Below are positions 1 through 8,896 of a stretch of 64,000 nt of DNA, piece by piece; the stretch's first letter is position 1, and every line of letters starts with the position of its first letter. This DNA comes from DATEDA01 sp963827595 (lineage in GTDB: Bacteria > Pseudomonadota > Gammaproteobacteria > Burkholderiales > SG8-39). The stretch covers positions 1-64,000 of the forward strand of contig CAWHBT010000003.1 of NCBI GenBank assembly GCA_963827595.1. The letters run 5' to 3'. The translations under genes were made by a program, and so were the position numbers. The notes under the pieces are model-generated. The model ran no database searches and was not told where the DNA came from. It saw only the letters and a program-made list of their open reading frames with translations.

Positions 1-710
1 AAAGCGCAACGACTGTCCGGCTATACGGCCACTATTGGCCCTGGAATTGGTCCTTGGCCGTCCGCTTGTGGGTGCGTCTCTCAAGTTCCGGATTTGGCCG
101 GAAGCGGACATTCACGACCGGCAGCTTCCGACCTCTTAGCGGACTTTGGCGCGTCGCGGCATGCGTCCTGGGATTCTGGACGGGAGAGTGACGTGCAAAA
201 TATTGTCACGGGGCGTGCACTTCGACCTGGTCCTGCCGATCAAGACGTACAGACTCCCTCCTACCACGGTAAAGTTGTGCAGCCGCTGATCGGGCGGCAG
301 TAGATTCCCCGATCCGGAAACCGGCCGACAACCCGGGGGTAGTCCAGTCTCGCGCGCGAGCAAACGGGGTTCTCCCGAGCTCACCGCGAGGCAGCTGGGC
401 TCGCTCCTTCGAGCGATGCGGGGCTCAAAGCCCGCAGGTCGAAGGGCGGGTCCATTCCGTTCACCCCGCGCAATCCTGCGAAGTCTGAACGACGCGAGCA
501 GCTTGACGCTCGCGTGCAAGACGTTCGGAGATCGACCATGCAGCAAGTGATCTAGCGCACTAGGTACTACCCACTGGCAGCGGTGAGCTGCCAAGCCACT
601 GCCCACGGAGTTTGCGCGAGCACTTCGCGCACCTAAACGGGGTCGCGATCGACCCGCGGGAACCGGAGCCCATTCGGGCGTCACCGGAACCGAGTGTTTA
701 GGAGACTCTT
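1..710. other. Non-coding left edge of the island
   Basis: I see no convincing gene here; the open frames have no domain texture and no good ribosome binding site. Around 80-140 the text (a GGCC-rich stretch with GCGGACATTC and CCGGCAGC) resembles the dispersed repeat described at 5961, 9290, 25416 and 44985. The last 100 bases should hold the promoter of the AlpA-like gene, whose Shine-Dalgarno AGGAGA lies just before 711. Confidence 0.4.
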
Positions 711-1022
711 ATGGCAGCAGCACTCGACTACGCGGCGTCCGCAGCCCTGGACGCCGCCATTGATCCTCGCCTCGGTGACGCGTTCGTCGATTTCGACTTC
801 GTGAGCACGCGTTTGTTCATGCCGTCGCGCGGTCGGAAGGTCGGCATCACGCGGGAGGGGCTCGCAAAGCTCATCGCCCGCGATCACGCGGCGCGCGTCG
901 CCAATCCGTTCCCCAAGCCGATCGACGTATCGGCCAGCGGGAAGCGCGCCTCGCTTCGCTGGCGGATTTCGGACCTGCGGAAGTATCTGGAACTCGCGGT
1001 GCGTAAGGGGGCGCGGTCATGA
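711..1022 (+). CDS. AlpA/excisionase-like DNA-binding protein
   Basis: This 103-residue basic protein probably binds DNA as an excisionase or regulator of the integrated element. Its second half has the winged-helix texture of AlpA/MerR-type proteins: a helix-turn-helix-like GITREGLAKLIARD, then FPKPIDV, a basic loop GKRASLRWR and the closing RISDLRKYLE helix. The ATG follows an AGGAGA box at good spacing. Its stop overlaps the start of the primase-helicase gene (ATGA), so the two are translationally coupled, an arrangement known from integrative elements. The family call rests on the FPKP...LRWRISDL pattern only, and the N-terminal 45 residues are not recognised. Confidence 0.6.
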   Translation: MAAALDYAASAALDAAIDPRLGDAFVDFDFVSTRLFMPSRGRKVGITREGLAKLIARDHAARVANPFPKPIDVSASGKRASLRWRISDLRKYLELAVRKGARS

Positions 1023-2965
1023 CCCGGCCGAGCAACGCAGTCACCGCCGAAGTCGCGGCCCAGATGCTCGACCACGCGCTCGCCGCGGCGAAGATCGGCC
1101 CTGTCTTCCCGATCACGCCCGGCCAGAAGGCGCCGCCGATCCACAAGGATTGGCCGAGGGTCGCCACGACGGACGAGGCGTCCGTCCGTCGCATGTGGTC
1201 CGACCACCCGAACGCAAACGTCGGTATTCACACGACCGGTCTTACGATCGTCGACGGGGATGTCGCCAAGGGCGGTGCGGAGTCGTTCAAGGCGCTGCGC
1301 CAGGAGCTGAAGCTCCCGAAGACGTACGCCGTACAGACGCCCTCGGGCGGGTTCCACGCCTACTACGGCGGAGCCTCGCGGAACACGGTCGAGAAGCTCG
1401 GGAAGGGAATCGACACGCGCTCCGACAATGGGTACGTGCTCGCGCCGGGCAGTCGCACGGCCGCCGGCGAGTACACGATCGCGCACGACAGCCCGATCGC
1501 CGACGCCCCGCCAGCGCTCATCGAGCGCATCGGCAAGGCCCGCGAGCGCACCGCCAGCACGGAGCCCGTTGCCGTCGCGACCGAGACTGACGTGCTGCGC
1601 GCCGTGGAGTACTTGAAGACGGTCGAGCCCGCGCTCGAAGGGGCGGGCGGCGATGCTCACACGTTCGCCGTAGCGGCCCGCGTGCGCGACTTCGGACTGC
1701 CCGAGGCCGACGCACTGGAGCTGATGCTGGAGCACTTCAACCCGCGCTGCCAGCCGCCGTGGGAGCCCGAGCACCTTCAGGTCAAGGTCGCGAACGGCTA
1801 CCGCTACGCCAAGAACCAGCAGGGGTCGGACTCCACCGGGATGTTCCAGGATCTGACCGGCGGCGAGCAGCCGAAGGTCGAGGCCGAGAACCCGAAGCGC
1901 GCCAAGTCCGAGTTCGTCCTCATGGCGGACATCGACGAGCGCGAGGTTGTGTCGCAGCCTTGGCTGCTCCGCGGCCTGATCCAGCGCGGGACGTTCGTCT
2001 GCGCCTACGGCGACCCGGGCGAAGGCAAGAGTGTGCTGATGCTCGACGCCTGCCACGCGATCGCGGGCCAGCGCAAGGAATGGCTCGACACCTTCTCCGT
2101 GGACACCAACGGCGCGCGGGTCGCGCTGTACGTCGGCCTGGAGGGCTTCGGCTCAACCAAGCGCCGCACGATCGCGCTGCGCCATGAGTACGGCAACGCG
2201 CCGCTCGCGCTCGTCAGCGGGCAGTGGGACTTGACCACGGCGGAGGGAGCGCTGGAATTCTCCGAGCTTGTCGCCAGCGTCATCAATCAGGTCGGGCCGC
2301 TCGCTGTGATCGTCCTCGACACCTGGGCGCGGTTGCTCGCCGCGGCCGGCGCGGACGAGAACAGTGCAACCGAGGTAGGCAAGGTGATCCGCTCGCTCGA
2401 CATCGTGCGGGAGATGACCGGCGCCACCATCGTCGCAATCCACCATTCCGGTAAGGACAAGAGCGCCGGTGCGCGCGGTACGACGGCGTTGAAAGGGGCG
2501 GTCGACACCGAGCTGGAGATCCGGGGCGGACAGCTCTGCAACCCCAAGCAGCGGGACTGCGACGAGCACACCCCGGTCGGCTTCCGCATCGTCTCGAAGA
2601 TGATCGGGATGGACATCAACGGGGCCGAGGTCACGGCGCCGCTGGTCCGGGGCACCCCCGTGGCCGGTAACCGCAGGCAGCTCACCGGGCAGGCGCAGCA
2701 CGCCCTGACAGCGCTCTCCGAGTTGGAGGGTGGGGTCGCGGGCGGGGTCGTGGACTACGACGCGTGGCGGCATGCCTTCGTCTCGCGGGCGTGGAAGGGC
2801 GATCCGCCGACGCCCGCCACGGTCAGGAAGGCTGTCAACCGGGTACTGGACGAGCTGGCCGACCTTGTCCGGCGCACCGGGGTCGGGCTCCAGCGGGTGG
2901 TGCCCGAGCTGCCGGCGTACGTCACCCCGGCCGGGCGGCCCTTCGAGGAGGAGGGCCAGGGCTGA
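1019..2965 (+). CDS. Bifunctional primase/polymerase-AAA helicase (replication protein)
   Basis: This 648-residue protein probably initiates replication of the integrated element. Residues about 20-190 look like a prim-pol (bifunctional primase/polymerase N-terminal) domain: PITPGQKAPP near residue 31, the acidic IVDGD at 77-81, HAYY with H113, and LAPGS near 141. Residues about 300-520 form a RepA-like AAA ATPase with Walker A GDPGEGKS (331-338), a Walker B-like VIVLDTWARL near 432 and IHHSGK further on. The C-terminal 100 residues look like a winged helix. It starts inside the stop of the AlpA-like gene and is followed by a terminator-like hairpin and an array of inverted repeats. No transfer or partition gene is visible beside it. 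Confidence 0.8.
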   Translation: MTRPSNAVTAEVAAQMLDHALAAAKIGPVFPITPGQKAPPIHKDWPRVATTDEASVRRMWSDHPNANVGIHTTGLTIVDGDVAKGGAESFKALRQELKLPKTYAVQTPSGGFHAYYGGASRNTVEKLGKGIDTRSDNGYVLAPGSRTAAGEYTIAHDSPIADAPPALIERIGKARERTASTEPVAVATETDVLRAVEYLKTVEPALEGAGGDAHTFAVAARVRDFGLPEADALELMLEHFNPRCQPPWEPEHLQVKVANGYRYAKNQQGSDSTGMFQDLTGGEQPKVEAENPKRAKSEFVLMADIDEREVVSQPWLLRGLIQRGTFVCAYGDPGEGKSVLMLDACHAIAGQRKEWLDTFSVDTNGARVALYVGLEGFGSTKRRTIALRHEYGNAPLALVSGQWDLTTAEGALEFSELVASVINQVGPLAVIVLDTWARLLAAAGADENSATEVGKVIRSLDIVREMTGATIVAIHHSGKDKSAGARGTTALKGAVDTELEIRGGQLCNPKQRDCDEHTPVGFRIVSKMIGMDINGAEVTAPLVRGTPVAGNRRQLTGQAQHALTALSELEGGVAGGVVDYDAWRHAFVSRAWKGDPPTPATVRKAVNRVLDELADLVRRTGVGLQRVVPELPAYVTPAGRPFEEEGQG

Positions 2966-3002
2966 CGCACACCTCGGCGGCGGGAGCCGCAGACCGATTC
3001 CG

Positions 3003-3029
3003 GGGCCGCCACGCGCGGCCCTTTCTTTT
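3003..3029 (+). terminator. Rho-independent terminator after the primase-helicase gene
   Basis: GGGCCGC (3003-3009) pairs with GCGGCCC (3015-3021) over a five-base loop and is followed by TTTCTTTT. It lies 38 bases after the stop codon. Confidence 0.75.
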
Positions 3030-3238
3030 GGCTGTTTCGGCGGCTGTGAGGTCGGTCCCGGCCGCCGGCAGACGGCTGCCCCGGCCCGCCCGCCGCGATG
3101 CCGGCCGACGGCTGCCGGGGTCCTGGGCGGGACGCGGCGCGGCAGCTGGCACCCGCGACCCGCGCGTTGAGGGCGCCCGTCGCAAGGTGATCGGGCGGGC
3201 AGCCGTCAAACACGACGGCTCGGCCCGGTCCCAACGGG

Positions 3239-3360
3239 GCGTGACATGGGACAAAGCGTGATATTTGCCGTCATGTCACGCTTGGACCTAAGTGTGACAT
3301 CGGACATCCCCCTAGAAGGGGATGTCATGTCACGCTGTCCCGCCCCTTCCGGGATGTCTC
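3239..3360. repeat. Cluster of inverted and direct repeats, origin-like
   Basis: GCGTGACAT occurs at 3239-3247, its reverse complement ATGTCACGC at 3273-3281 and 3327-3335, and TGTGACAT at 3293-3300. GACATCCCC (3303-3311) and GGGGATGTC (3318-3326) form a perfect 9-bp hairpin, and a further GGGATGTC lies at 3351-3358. The cluster lies about 270 bases after the replication gene and in no gene. Iteron-like repeats near a rep gene often mark an origin or the Rep binding site; that role here is inference. Confidence 0.6.
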
Positions 3361-4577
3361 GACCCCCTGGTGAACGGGTAATGCAAGGTTTGGCGCGCGC
3401 CGGCGGCCGCCGGAAGCCTGAGATCGCGACCGCCGCACTGGGGGCAATTCCCGGGCCGTTACCGCCAGTCGAGCCTGCCCCCGAACCTCAAGGTCGAGGC
3501 GCCCGCCCAGCCGGCCCGAACTACAACGCCTTCACGGCCGAACTCTCGATCACCTGGGGCCGCAGCGTGTCGGTCGCGTAGAAGGCCGTCGGCGGCGGCG
3601 CCTGCGTCATCGCGGGACTCGGCGCGGCCGGCGCGAGGTCGGGCTCGGGCAGGTGCTCGGGGTGGCGGGGATCTCCGCGAGAGGCCAGGTCGCACCCGCC
3701 GCGACTCTCGCGCCCTCAAGAAATTCGGGAGCGACCGGCTGATCTCGGCATATGGCCCTATGTAATCAATCACTTGCATCAGAACGATGGGTTCCCCGGA
3801 CAGAGTTTCCGTGCGTTATCCCATTGGTTAAGAAAGGTTTTGTTCCCTGCCCGCCCCCTTTCCGCGTGCGCTTCGGGCGAAACCCTCGCACTGGCCCAAG
3901 CGCCTCATCGCGCACGCGGCGCCCTGGCGTTCTTTCGGGCGGGTTGGTGCCTTCGTCGCAGACCCCGCGATCTCGGGCAAGCCCAGCGACCCGCGCCAAG
4001 ACCCGGTTTGTGCATCGTGTATGCCCAGGTCGTATTTCGAAAACAAAGTTTCATCAGCTTATTACGATGGTATCGGCTGGTAGAGTTGTGCCGATCGGGC
4101 AGGGCGCTGCGACGCAGTACCGCGTGATCGGGCGCACGGAAGGCATGGCGCGTGGCAAAACCGGAACTGAGGCACCGGGAGACTCGGGCGGCTTGGGCGT
4201 CTGGTCGCATGCTGCGCAGTGCCGAGGTCGCACCAACTTCAGGTGCCTGCTTGGTGTTTGTTCTACGTGCGTGTCTTGCCGGAGCCCGTCCCTCCCGCGG
4301 GGGGCGGGGGGTGCGGGGGCTCCTGGCCTGCTGCGGTACCTGCCCTCCCTCATGAGGAGAAAATCCCCGGAGTCAAGACGGTCGACTGCTCGTCCGCCGA
4401 GCCCGCTCGATGCCGGTGCGGCAACTTCGCTAGCCCAGAAACCCCGGTGTCAGAACGATCCGGAAGAGATGTCCCAAGACTGGCGACTGCCTGTGCTTCG
4501 ATGCATGGCTGACCTGTCTCGAGACCTCCTCGGTGGTGACCACCGACATCGAGTTGGCGCAGGCTGAAAGCAATGGG
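3361..4577. other. Gene-free stretch between the repeat cluster and the IS
   Basis: About 1.2 kb without a gene I can support. Open frames exist on both strands but have no recognisable motifs and low-complexity Arg/Ala/Pro texture. It may hold debris of the element. Confidence 0.4.
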
Positions 4578-4659
4578 ATGGACGCCCCCACTCGTAACGG
4601 CATCAATGTGCCAAAGTGGAATCGCTGATCAACCACTTAAACCGAGGGGAGCGTCCGCT

Positions 4660-5697
4660 ATGAAGATTACGACGATTGGCATTGACCTTGCAAAGAATGT
4701 GTTCCAGGTGCATGGCGTCGATGAGCGTGGCAGGGCGGTGCTGAAGAAGCAGCTCAAACGCGACCAGATGGCGGCGTTCTTTGCGAAGCTGCCGGTGTGC
4801 CTGATTGGTATGGAAGCCTGCGGCAGTTCGCATCACTGGGCGAGAAAACTCCAAGGTTTCGGACATACGGGGGTGCGATTGATGGCCCCACAGTTCATCA
4901 AGCCCTACGTGAAAACGAACAAGAACGATGTCGCCGATGCCGAGGCGATCTGTGAGGCGGTAGCCCGACCGAACATGCGCTTCGTGCCGGTCAAAAGTGT
5001 CGAACAGCAGGCCGTACTGTCGCTACACCGGGTGCGTCAGAGCTTCGTCAAGGCGCGCACTGCGCAGGCCAACCAGATCCGTAGCCTCCTCGGCGAGTTC
5101 GGCCTGGTGATGCCAAAGGGCATCACGAATGTGAGGAAGCGCGTGCCAGAGGTCCTCGAGAATGCAACGGACAAGCTGCCTGCAGCGTTCCAGCACCTGG
5201 TGGAGCGACTGTTGGACCACCTCAAGGAGCTCGATCGCCAGGCCGGCCAACTCGAAGCGCAGATCAAGGCTTGGCATCGCAGCAGTGAGCTGAGCCAGAA
5301 GCTTGAGAAGATCCCCGGTATCGGACCCTTGGGCGCCAGCGCACTGGTGGCCTCCATCGCTGATGCCAGGAGCTTCGACAACGGGCGGCAAGTGTCGGCG
5401 TGGATTGGACTGGTGCCGCGACAGCATTCCAGCGGCGGCAAACCGACCTTACTGGGGATCAGCAAGCGTGGTGACGTTTACCTGCGCACGCTGCTCATTC
5501 ACGGTGCGCGTTCGGCGATTGTTGCAGCGCAGCGCAGAGCGGCCGTCAATCCCTGGTTGGCCGGTCTGCTGCATCGGCGTAATCCGAACGTCGCAGCGGT
5601 CGCGCTGGCGAACAAGAACGCTCGCACGGTGTGGGCGCTACTTGCCCACGACCGGGAGTTCCGGCCCGACTACGTCCCGACGCCGGCAGCGGTCTAG
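4660..5697 (+). CDS. IS110 family transposase (DEDD)
   Basis: This 345-residue protein is a full-length IS110-type recombinase. The N-terminal RuvC-like DEDD domain shows GIDLAKN with D9, GMEACG with E52 and the D90/D93 pair in KNDVADAEAI. A coiled middle part follows. The C-terminal Transposase_20 domain begins near IPGIGPLGASAL and contains SAWIGLVPRQHSSGGK, where the family has its catalytic Ser. The ATG at 4660 follows GAGGGGAG; an in-frame start at 4573 would lie outside the left inverted repeat and is rejected. No frameshift is seen, so the element may be active. Confidence 0.9.
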   Translation: MKITTIGIDLAKNVFQVHGVDERGRAVLKKQLKRDQMAAFFAKLPVCLIGMEACGSSHHWARKLQGFGHTGVRLMAPQFIKPYVKTNKNDVADAEAICEAVARPNMRFVPVKSVEQQAVLSLHRVRQSFVKARTAQANQIRSLLGEFGLVMPKGITNVRKRVPEVLENATDKLPAAFQHLVERLLDHLKELDRQAGQLEAQIKAWHRSSELSQKLEKIPGIGPLGASALVASIADARSFDNGRQVSAWIGLVPRQHSSGGKPTLLGISKRGDVYLRTLLIHGARSAIVAAQRRAAVNPWLAGLLHRRNPNVAAVALANKNARTVWALLAHDREFRPDYVPTPAAV

Positions 5698-5945
5698 GTT
5701 TAACGCGGGAAACGCAACGAGGAGATCCTTCCACCGATTGCTCAGGCGATCACGCAGTGATGGCATGAAAGGTAAGACCGTGGTCGGCAAAGCCCACAAC
5801 GGCCGCAGCACTTCGAGTGCGTGAAAGCGATTGAGGAGCCGACCAGCGAATTCCATCAGGGACAGCGGCACTGCCGCATCGAAAGTCCGAATGTACGGTT
5901 GCAATCTTCCCTCCGAGCCGTCACGAACTGAAAGCTTGGCAAACC
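5698..5945 (+). ncRNA. Candidate bridge RNA / seekRNA region of the IS
   Basis: In IS110-type elements a non-coding RNA from the longer non-coding end guides recombination. In the IS1111 group this end lies after the transposase. Here 248 non-coding bases separate the transposase stop from the right inverted repeat, against about 70 before the gene. I did not fold the RNA, so its exact ends, internal loops and target-binding bases are unknown. Confidence 0.5.
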
Positions 5946-5960
5946 GGGGGCGTCCATGTA

Positions 5961-6160
5961 CGGCCGCTCGACGCCGCTATCGACCCATTGCTGCCGGTCA
6001 TGCTCTGGAGAAGCGGACCTTCGCGGACTTCTCTTTGCGGCCAAGAGCGGCGGTACGGCGACGTCGCTGAGAGCCGCCGTTCGCCGGCGCTAGCGACCCA
6101 ATGCAGTCGGTCGGGCTCCAGAAACGCAGACCTTGGGGGACATCGCTGCGTGGCCATAAG
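5961..6160. repeat. Dispersed repeat, two tandem degenerate units
   Basis: The first unit (about 5961-6052) contains, on the minus strand, CAGCAATGGGTCGATAGCGG and continues towards a CGGCC end. The second (about 6076-6155) has a similar CGGCGCTAGCGACCCAATGC block. The same core occurs at 9339-9373, 25416-25555 and 45045-45070. The repeat starts directly at the right end of the IS. Confidence 0.55.
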
Positions 6161-6214
6161 CAGTCGTCGTGTGCCTGAGGAACACGGCACGACGACTGGC
6201 CAGGCGATGGAGAT

Positions 6215-8896
6215 CTATTCGAACTGGTGTCGGATGGACCGAACGTCGCCAGGTTCCAGCGTCATATAGCCTAGGTAAGGCCGCTGGGCTGACTTGCGCA
6301 CCTCGATGCGATGCCTTCCGGGCGGGAGGCCGAGCGTCGTGACGGGCGGCGTCGTTCCGTACGGCTTGCCGTCGACGTAGATTTCGCCCCAAGGAGAAAC
6401 GTCGAACACAAGCGTGGCGGTCTTGGCCGGCGGAGCGGGCGTTGCCACCGACGCCTGGATTTTCCGCGCTGGGGCGGGGACACTTGTGGCGGTCTTGACC
6501 GGCGCAAGCGGCGGCGCTGTAGCGAGCGCTGCCACCGACGGCTGGATTTTCGGCGCTGGGGCGCGGCCACTTGCGACCGCCGATCCGGACGGCCTCGCGG
6601 TAGGTGCTTTGCTCGCTGGCTTTTTCAGTTTAGGCTCTGACGCCGCAAGGCGCGGCAGGTCCGGAACCGGCGGTTCGAGCGCTTTGCTCGCTCGCTTTTT
6701 CTGTTCAGGCTCTGACGCCGCAACGGGCGGCGCGTCCGGAACCGGCGGTTCGGGCGCTTTGCTCGCTCGCTTTTTCTGTTCAGGCTCCGACGCCGCGAGG
6801 CGCGGCTCGTCCGGAACCGACGGTTCGGGCGCGATTGCAGTTGCTGGTTCGTTGCTGATCGCCGCACTGCGCGTCTGGCTCGAATACGGCGACTGCCGCC
6901 ACTGCGAGAGCAGGCCGCTGCCCGCTGCGGCGAGGATTAGTGCAATCCAAGCGTAGTTCGGAAGACGCAGCAGCTTTGCCGCTTGCGGCGCGCCTCGATG
7001 ACCCCGAACCAGCGCTAGGTAGCGATCGCCGGATGCGCGCCCATCGGCCGTCGTTACCACCTCGGCCGGCACCCCGTCGTCGCCGGCGTGCGCTGCGAGC
7101 GCGTCGTCGACCTCCTCGCGCAGCCCGGCCGTCGTTGCCACCTCGGCCGGCACCCCGTCGTCGCCGGCGTGCGCTGTGAGCGTGTCGTCGACCTCCTCGC
7201 GCAGCCCGGCCGTCGTTGCCACCTCGGCCGGCACCCCGTCGTCGCGGGCGTGCGCTGCGAGCGCGTCGTCGACCTCCTCGCGCAGCCCGGCCGTCGTTGC
7301 CACCTCGGCCGGCACCCCGTCGTCGCCGGCGTGCGCTGTGAGCGCGTCGTCGACCTCCTCGCGCAGCCCGGCCGTCGTTGCCACCTCGGCCGGCACCCCG
7401 TCGTCGCCGGCGTGCGCTGTGAGCGTGTCGTCGACCTCCTCGCGCAGCCCGGCCGTCGTTGCCACCTCGGCCGGCACCCCGTCGTCGCCGGCGTGCGCTG
7501 TGAGCGTGTCGTCGACCTCCTCGCTCAGCTCGCCCGTCGTTGCCACCTCGGCCGGCACCCCGTCGTCGCGGGCGTGCGCTGCGAGCGCGTCGTCGACCTC
7601 CTCGCGCAGCCCGGCCGTCGTTGCCACCTCGGCCGGCACCCCGTCGTCGCGGGCGTGCGCTGCGAGCGCGTCGTCGACCTCCTCGCGCAGCTCGCCCGTC
7701 GTTGCCACCTCGGCCGGCACCCCGTCGTCGCCGGCGTGCGCTGTGAGCGCGTCGTCGACCTCCTCGCTCAGCTCGCCCGTCGTTGCCACCTCGGCCGGCA
7801 CCCCGTCGTCGCCGGCGTGCGCTGCGAGCGCGTCGTCGACCTCCTCGCGCAGCCCGGCCGTCGTTGCCACCTCGGCCGGCACCCCGTCGTCGCCGGCGTG
7901 CGCTGTGAGCGCGTCGTCGACCTCCTCGCGCAGCTCGCCCGTCGTTGCCACCTCGGCCGGCACCCCGTCGTCGCCGGCGTGCGCTGTGAGCGTGTCGTCG
8001 ACCTCCTCGCGCAGCCCGGCCGTCGTTGCCACCTCGGCCGGCACCCCGTCGTCGCCGGCGTGCGCTGCGAGCGCGTCGTCGACCTCCTCGCGCAGCCTCC
8101 GAAGGCGGCGGGCGATGATTCCGGCGCTCGGAGCGCGGGAGTAGGGAGGCTTCGCGAGCATGCTCCACACCAGCAAGTCCACCATGGGAGGCACATCCGA
8201 ATTCACTTCGCTCGGCAGCGGTGGCTCGGCCTCCAGCACGTTCCGCATCACCTCGTCCGGTGAGTCGCCGCTAAATGGCCGTTCGCCGGTGAGCATCTCG
8301 TAGAGCACGACGCCGAGGGAGAAGATGTCGGAGCGCCCGTCGATCGCGTCGTCGCGACGAATCTCCTCTGGCGACATGTAGCTCAAGCACGCGACGTGGC
8401 TCGACGAGGCGAGGGCCGCGTCCCGGAGCGGCGCCATGCCGAAGTCCGTGATCTTCGCGCGGCCGTCGGCAAAGACGAAGATGTTCGATGGTTTCAGGTA
8501 GCGATGCAGGATCCCGCGTTCGTGCGCGTGAGCTAAGCCGGAGGCGAGTTCCGCAGCCATCCGGAGGCTGCGCGGCACGCCGGGCAACGGCGACTCGTCG
8601 AGCACTCGTCGAAGGGTGCGCCCCTTGAGACGCTCCATGGCGATATAGAGCCTGCCGTCAATATCGCCGGCGTCATAGACCCTGACGATGTTCCGGTGCC
8701 TGAGTTGCCATACCGGCATCGCCTCGGCCAGGAAGCGTAGCCGCTCCGCCGCTGAAGTCGGCGGCGCCCACAGCGGAGATTCGATGAGCTTCAGCGCTAC
8801 CGGATCGTCGGTGAGCAGATCGCGCGCGTCGTAGACGATGCTGATTGCCCCCCGGCCGAGCTCGCCGAGGATTTCGTACCGATCGAGCGTGTTCAC
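6215..8896 (-). CDS. Repeat-rich transmembrane Ser/Thr (pseudo)kinase with PEGA domain
   Basis: This 893-residue protein has four parts. Residues 7-265 form a Hanks-type kinase domain with a glycine loop GELGRGAISIVY, VALK (K36), DFG (151-153), MSPEE and a DIFSLGVVLYEM helix. The catalytic HRD is HRY: the codon at 8498-8500 reads TAC (Tyr133) instead of the expected Asp, so phosphotransfer is doubtful. Residues 268-618 are 13 copies of a 27-residue acidic repeat (LREEVDDALxAHAGDDGVPA...). One membrane helix follows near 647-667, then a Pro/Ala/Lys-rich stalk with three EPEQKKRASKA-type repeats, and a C-terminal PEGA domain (about 825-893: VDGKPYGTTPP, LPPGRHRIEV). The start is ATG 8896. The kinase would be cytoplasmic and the PEGA part periplasmic. 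Whether HRY is fixed or a recent mutation cannot be told here. Confidence 0.85.
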   Translation of the reverse strand: MNTLDRYEILGELGRGAISIVYDARDLLTDDPVALKLIESPLWAPPTSAAERLRFLAEAMPVWQLRHRNIVRVYDAGDIDGRLYIAMERLKGRTLRRVLDESPLPGVPRSLRMAAELASGLAHAHERGILHRYLKPSNIFVFADGRAKITDFGMAPLRDAALASSSHVACLSYMSPEEIRRDDAIDGRSDIFSLGVVLYEMLTGERPFSGDSPDEVMRNVLEAEPPLPSEVNSDVPPMVDLLVWSMLAKPPYSRAPSAGIIARRLRRLREEVDDALAAHAGDDGVPAEVATTAGLREEVDDTLTAHAGDDGVPAEVATTGELREEVDDALTAHAGDDGVPAEVATTAGLREEVDDALAAHAGDDGVPAEVATTGELSEEVDDALTAHAGDDGVPAEVATTGELREEVDDALAAHARDDGVPAEVATTAGLREEVDDALAAHARDDGVPAEVATTGELSEEVDDTLTAHAGDDGVPAEVATTAGLREEVDDTLTAHAGDDGVPAEVATTAGLREEVDDALTAHAGDDGVPAEVATTAGLREEVDDALAAHARDDGVPAEVATTAGLREEVDDTLTAHAGDDGVPAEVATTAGLREEVDDALAAHAGDDGVPAEVVTTADGRASGDRYLALVRGHRGAPQAAKLLRLPNYAWIALILAAAGSGLLSQWRQSPYSSQTRSAAISNEPATAIAPEPSVPDEPRLAASEPEQKKRASKAPEPPVPDAPPVAASEPEQKKRASKALEPPVPDLPRLAASEPKLKKPASKAPTARPSGSAVASGRAPAPKIQPSVAALATAPPLAPVKTATSVPAPARKIQASVATPAPPAKTATLVFDVSPWGEIYVDGKPYGTTPPVTTLGLPPGRHRIEVRKSAQRPYLGYMTLEPGDVRSIRHQFE
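7043..8095 (-). repeat. 81-bp tandem repeat array, 13 units
   Basis: Thirteen head-to-tail 81-bp units encode the 27-residue repeats of the kinase-like gene. Units differ at only a few positions: A or T at two residues, G or R after AHA, AG or GE at the end, and R or S after Leu. The variants are shuffled among units, which suggests unequal crossing-over or slippage. The unit is a multiple of three, so copy changes keep the frame. Confidence 0.95.

Larger units (their letters stand above)
4578..5957 (+). mobile_element. IS110 family insertion sequence, IS1111-like group
   Basis: The element is bounded by a 12-bp inverted repeat, ATGGACGCCCCC at 4578-4589 and GGGGGCGTCCAT at 5946-5957. It has a complete transposase between them, a short leading non-coding end (about 70 bases) and a long trailing one (about 250 bases). 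Inverted repeats near the ends and a long region after the transposase fit the IS1111 group of IS110-type elements. In that group the repeats are subterminal, so the true ends are probably a few bases outside these coordinates. The right flank is directly followed by a dispersed repeat (5961 on). Confidence 0.85.

Noticed and set aside
136..684. 182-residue minus-strand frame at the left edge
   Set aside because: Low-complexity Arg/Ala/Pro residues and overlap with repeat-like sequence.
3752..4567. 271-residue plus-strand frame before the IS
   Set aside because: Cys/Arg/Ser/Pro-rich with no domain and no ribosome binding site.
7043..8095. CRISPR-like regular spacing
   Set aside because: The units are directly adjacent with no spacers and are in-frame protein repeats.
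6780..8263. Three long open frames (up to 462 residues) overlapping the 81-bp array on both strands
   Set aside because: The repeat unit is a multiple of three and GC-rich, so all frames stay open. Only the kinase-PEGA frame has flanking domains and a sound start.
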